The notes beneath the pieces were generated by a model, which was not told the DNA's origin, made no database searches, and saw nothing but the letters and a program-made list of their open reading frames with translations. DNA of 7,333 nucleotides from Campylobacterota bacterium (lineage in GTDB: Bacteria; Campylobacterota; Campylobacteria; Campylobacterales; Sulfurovaceae): positions 1-7,333 of the forward strand of contig JAADEQ010000010.1 in assembly GCA_013153345.1 (NCBI GenBank), read 5' to 3'. The first letter of the stretch is position 1. Each line of letters opens with the position of its first letter. Below, one piece after another: positions 5,438-7,333 of the stretch. A program made the translations under genes and the position numbers.

Positions 5438-6732
5438 TGTATAAGCTGGATGAGAATAGTTTTATAAGTGAAGATAGTAGAGAGATAAAAGAGGGTGTAT
5501 ATTTTTTAAAGAGTGCTCAAAATAAAAAGTATATTAATACTCTTCCTTCTAATAGTTTAATATTGACCCCTAAAGAGCTTATTAAAAAGTGGGGGTTAGA
5601 TAGTTTAAATATTATTGGAATTACAGGCACTAATGGAAAAACAACAACAGCAGCAATTATCTATTCTATTTTAAATGATTTGGGAGAAAAGGCTGCATTG
5701 CAAGGGACAAGAGGATTTTTTGTAGATGATGAGAGAGTAGAAGATAAGAGTTTAACAACTCCATCAATTTTACAAACTCTATATAATATGAAAAGGGCAA
5801 AGGAGAGGGGAGCTAAATATTTTGTAATGGAGGTTAGCTCTCATGCAATTGACCAAAATAGAATAGAAGATATCAATTTTGCTCTAAAGATATTTACTAA
5901 TGTGACTCAAGACCATCTAGATTACCATAAGAGTATTGAGGAGTATAGGGCAGTAAAGAGTAGATTTTTTTTAGATGAGAGCTTGAAGTTAATTAATAAA
6001 GATGAGGCAAAAAAGATTGTATTTAATGAGAAGAATGCCTATACATATGCCCTTGATGAGGCGGCTACTTTTAAGGTTGAAGCTTTTAGTTTAGTAGATG
6101 GAATTACAGGAGCAATTAATTATCTCTATAAGGAGATGGCTACTTTTCACTCTCCTTTAAGGGGGCTCTTTAATGTATATAATATTACTGCAGCTGTTGG
6201 AGGGGTAAAGCTTCTTACCAATAGACCATTAGATGAGATTTGTGAAGTGGTTGAGAATTTTGGAGGAGTTAGTGGGAGAATGGAGGTTGTCTCTACAAAT
6301 CCAACTATTATTGTAGATTTTGCTCATACTCCAGATGGGATGTTTAAGGTATTAGATAGCATAAGAGATAAAGATATTGTTGTGGTATTTGGAGCTGGAG
6401 GGGATAGAGATAGAGATAAAAGAGGAAAGATGGGATTAGTTGCGGCAAAGTTTGCTAAGAGAATCTATATTACTAGCGATAATCCAAGAAGTGAGGAGCC
6501 AGAGGCTATAATAGAAGAGATTGCAAAGCCAATTGAGCAAAAAGAGGGGGTGGAGAAGATTGTAGATAGAAAAGAGGCTATCTTTAAAGCGGTTCGTGAG
6601 TTAGATAAAGAGAGAGAGGTATTATTGATTTTAGGAAAAGGGGATGAGAGTTATATTGAGATAAAAGATAAAAAGATTCCTTTTGATGATAGAGAGGTGG
6701 CAAAAGAGGCATTAGAGGCAATTAGAAGTTAA
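5437..6732 (+). CDS. murE: UDP-MurNAc-tripeptide synthetase (meso-diaminopimelate-adding ligase)
   Basis: Cytoplasmic ligase that adds meso-diaminopimelate to UDP-MurNAc-L-Ala-D-Glu using ATP. Seen in order: ATP P-loop GITGTNGKTTTA (residues 61-72), TTPS (107-110), EVSSHAIDQNR (132-142), NVTQDHLDYH (155-164), the YRAVKSRFF segment whose Lys174 matches the carbamylated lysine, GRME (280-283), DFAHTPD (294-300), GAGGDRDRDKRG (319-330) and DNPR (348-351). DNPR is the meso-DAP selectivity motif, so lysine is not the expected substrate. GKGDE (400-404) replaces the common GKGHE. At 431 residues it is shorter than E. coli MurE (495), mainly from a reduced N-terminal UDP-binding domain. AAAGGG (5422-5427) precedes the ATG. 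TAATG overlaps link it to both neighbours. Confidence 0.96.
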   Translation: MYKLDENSFISEDSREIKEGVYFLKSAQNKKYINTLPSNSLILTPKELIKKWGLDSLNIIGITGTNGKTTTAAIIYSILNDLGEKAALQGTRGFFVDDERVEDKSLTTPSILQTLYNMKRAKERGAKYFVMEVSSHAIDQNRIEDINFALKIFTNVTQDHLDYHKSIEEYRAVKSRFFLDESLKLINKDEAKKIVFNEKNAYTYALDEAATFKVEAFSLVDGITGAINYLYKEMATFHSPLRGLFNVYNITAAVGGVKLLTNRPLDEICEVVENFGGVSGRMEVVSTNPTIIVDFAHTPDGMFKVLDSIRDKDIVVVFGAGGDRDRDKRGKMGLVAAKFAKRIYITSDNPRSEEPEAIIEEIAKPIEQKEGVEKIVDRKEAIFKAVRELDKEREVLLILGKGDESYIEIKDKKIPFDDREVAKEALEAIRS

Positions 6733-7333
6733 TGGAGATACTCTCATCAATTATTTTTGTCTATACCTTTATATTTTTGGGCTTTTTGGCAAAGAGGATA
6801 TTTAAAGATAGGATTGATAGTAAATCTTTAACTATTATATCTATCTATTTTATGCAACCCTTTGTGACTATTTGGGGATTTTCTATTACTAAGTTGGAGT
6901 TTTCTCATCTAAAAGTGGTTGCAATTTATCTTTTTATTATTTTAATCCTTTTGATTCCAACAATATTTATTGGAAAGCTACTCTTTAAAGATGCAAAAGC
7001 GCGCTCTATCTTTACTATTGCAGGATTTGTTGGTAATACTGGCAATATTGGTATCCCTTTGGGAATAGCTCTTTTTGGAAAAGAGAGTGCTATCTATACT
7101 ACTTTAATCAATTTAGCCAATGTATTTATTATATATGGTCTGGGGGTATATATCTACTCTAGGGGGAGTTTTAGTATAAAGCGCTCTATTTTAAATGTAT
7201 TTAAGATTCCAATGATTCCAGCTGCTGTTGTTGGGATTTTAATTAATATATTTCAGGTTCCTCTATCTGCTCAAATAAAAGAGCTTTTGTTAATGGGGGC
7301 TTATAATGGAATAGTTTTGCAGCTATTCTTATT
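6732..7333 (+). CDS. AEC-family (auxin efflux carrier type) membrane transporter, 3' end outside window
   Basis: The first 200 residues of a membrane protein with no stop before the right edge; family members are usually about 300 residues. It begins MEILSSIIFVYTFIFLGFLAKRIF. Hydrophobic segments lie at roughly 5-20, 34-51, 62-84, 93-115, 121-143, 158-175 and 184-200. GNTGNIGIPLG (101-111) is the hallmark broken-helix motif of the Mem_trans/AEC family, and MQPF (41-44) supplies the proline of the other crossover-type region. Relatives carry organic anions such as malate, or auxin in plants; the substrate here cannot be told. The start overlaps the murE stop by one base (TAATG), with murE codons supplying the ribosome site, so it should be translated with murE. 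No frameshift in the visible part. Confidence 0.9.
   Translation, partial: MEILSSIIFVYTFIFLGFLAKRIFKDRIDSKSLTIISIYFMQPFVTIWGFSITKLEFSHLKVVAIYLFIILILLIPTIFIGKLLFKDAKARSIFTIAGFVGNTGNIGIPLGIALFGKESAIYTTLINLANVFIIYGLGVYIYSRGSFSIKRSILNVFKIPMIPAAVVGILINIFQVPLSAQIKELLLMGAYNGIVLQLFL

Noticed and set aside
5433..5438. TATAAT at the TPR/murE junction as a murE promoter
   Set aside because: It contains the stop codon and the first bases of the murE ATG, so a transcript from it would start inside murE and miss its start codon.

Overview
The window looks like chromosome from a low-GC member of the Campylobacterota (the former Epsilonproteobacteria). The signs are an rpmJ-rpsM-rpsK-rpsD-rpoA-rplQ block, an RNA polymerase alpha subunit with the [16 protein letters not shown] form of the N-terminal motif, a short (431-residue) MurE with the meso-diaminopimelate motif DNPR, and promoters with a clear TATAAT but T-tracts instead of a -35 box. 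Genus cannot be settled from the sequence. All seven complete genes and the two partial edge genes are on the + strand.

Layout. (1) 1-1428: the 3' part of a large secreted, calcium-binding-type surface protein with SdrD-B repeats, one DUF11/DUF7507-like domain and a C-terminal hydrophobic anchor. (2) 1429-1739: a 311-base gap with a very long inverted repeat behind the surface gene, then a phased T-tract promoter and a roughly 119-nt structured leader before rpmJ. (3) 1740-4678: the alpha-type ribosomal operon, encoding L36, S13, S11, S4, RpoA and L17, closed by an intrinsic terminator whose stem includes the rplQ stop codon. (4) 4703-4849: an AT-only promoter region with T-runs about one helical turn apart and an extended -10. 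(5) 4868-7333: a second operon of a TPR-like protein of unknown function, murE, and a 5'-partial-length AEC-family transporter that runs off the right edge. Both junctions in this operon are one-base TAATG stop/start overlaps.

How it works together. The first operon couples ribosomal proteins to the transcription machinery. The second carries a peptidoglycan precursor ligase. The most interesting signal is the rpmJ leader. It can be folded by eye into a three-way junction with a pseudoknot, and alternatively into a nested fold in which ten bases just inside the leader cover the rpmJ Shine-Dalgarno sequence. That is the architecture expected of a bistable autoregulatory leader, and S4 (rpsD, in this operon) is the obvious candidate ligand by analogy with the E. 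coli alpha operon. The pairings are read directly from the sequence; the function is inference. I see no CRISPR array, tRNA, rRNA, transposase or phage gene.
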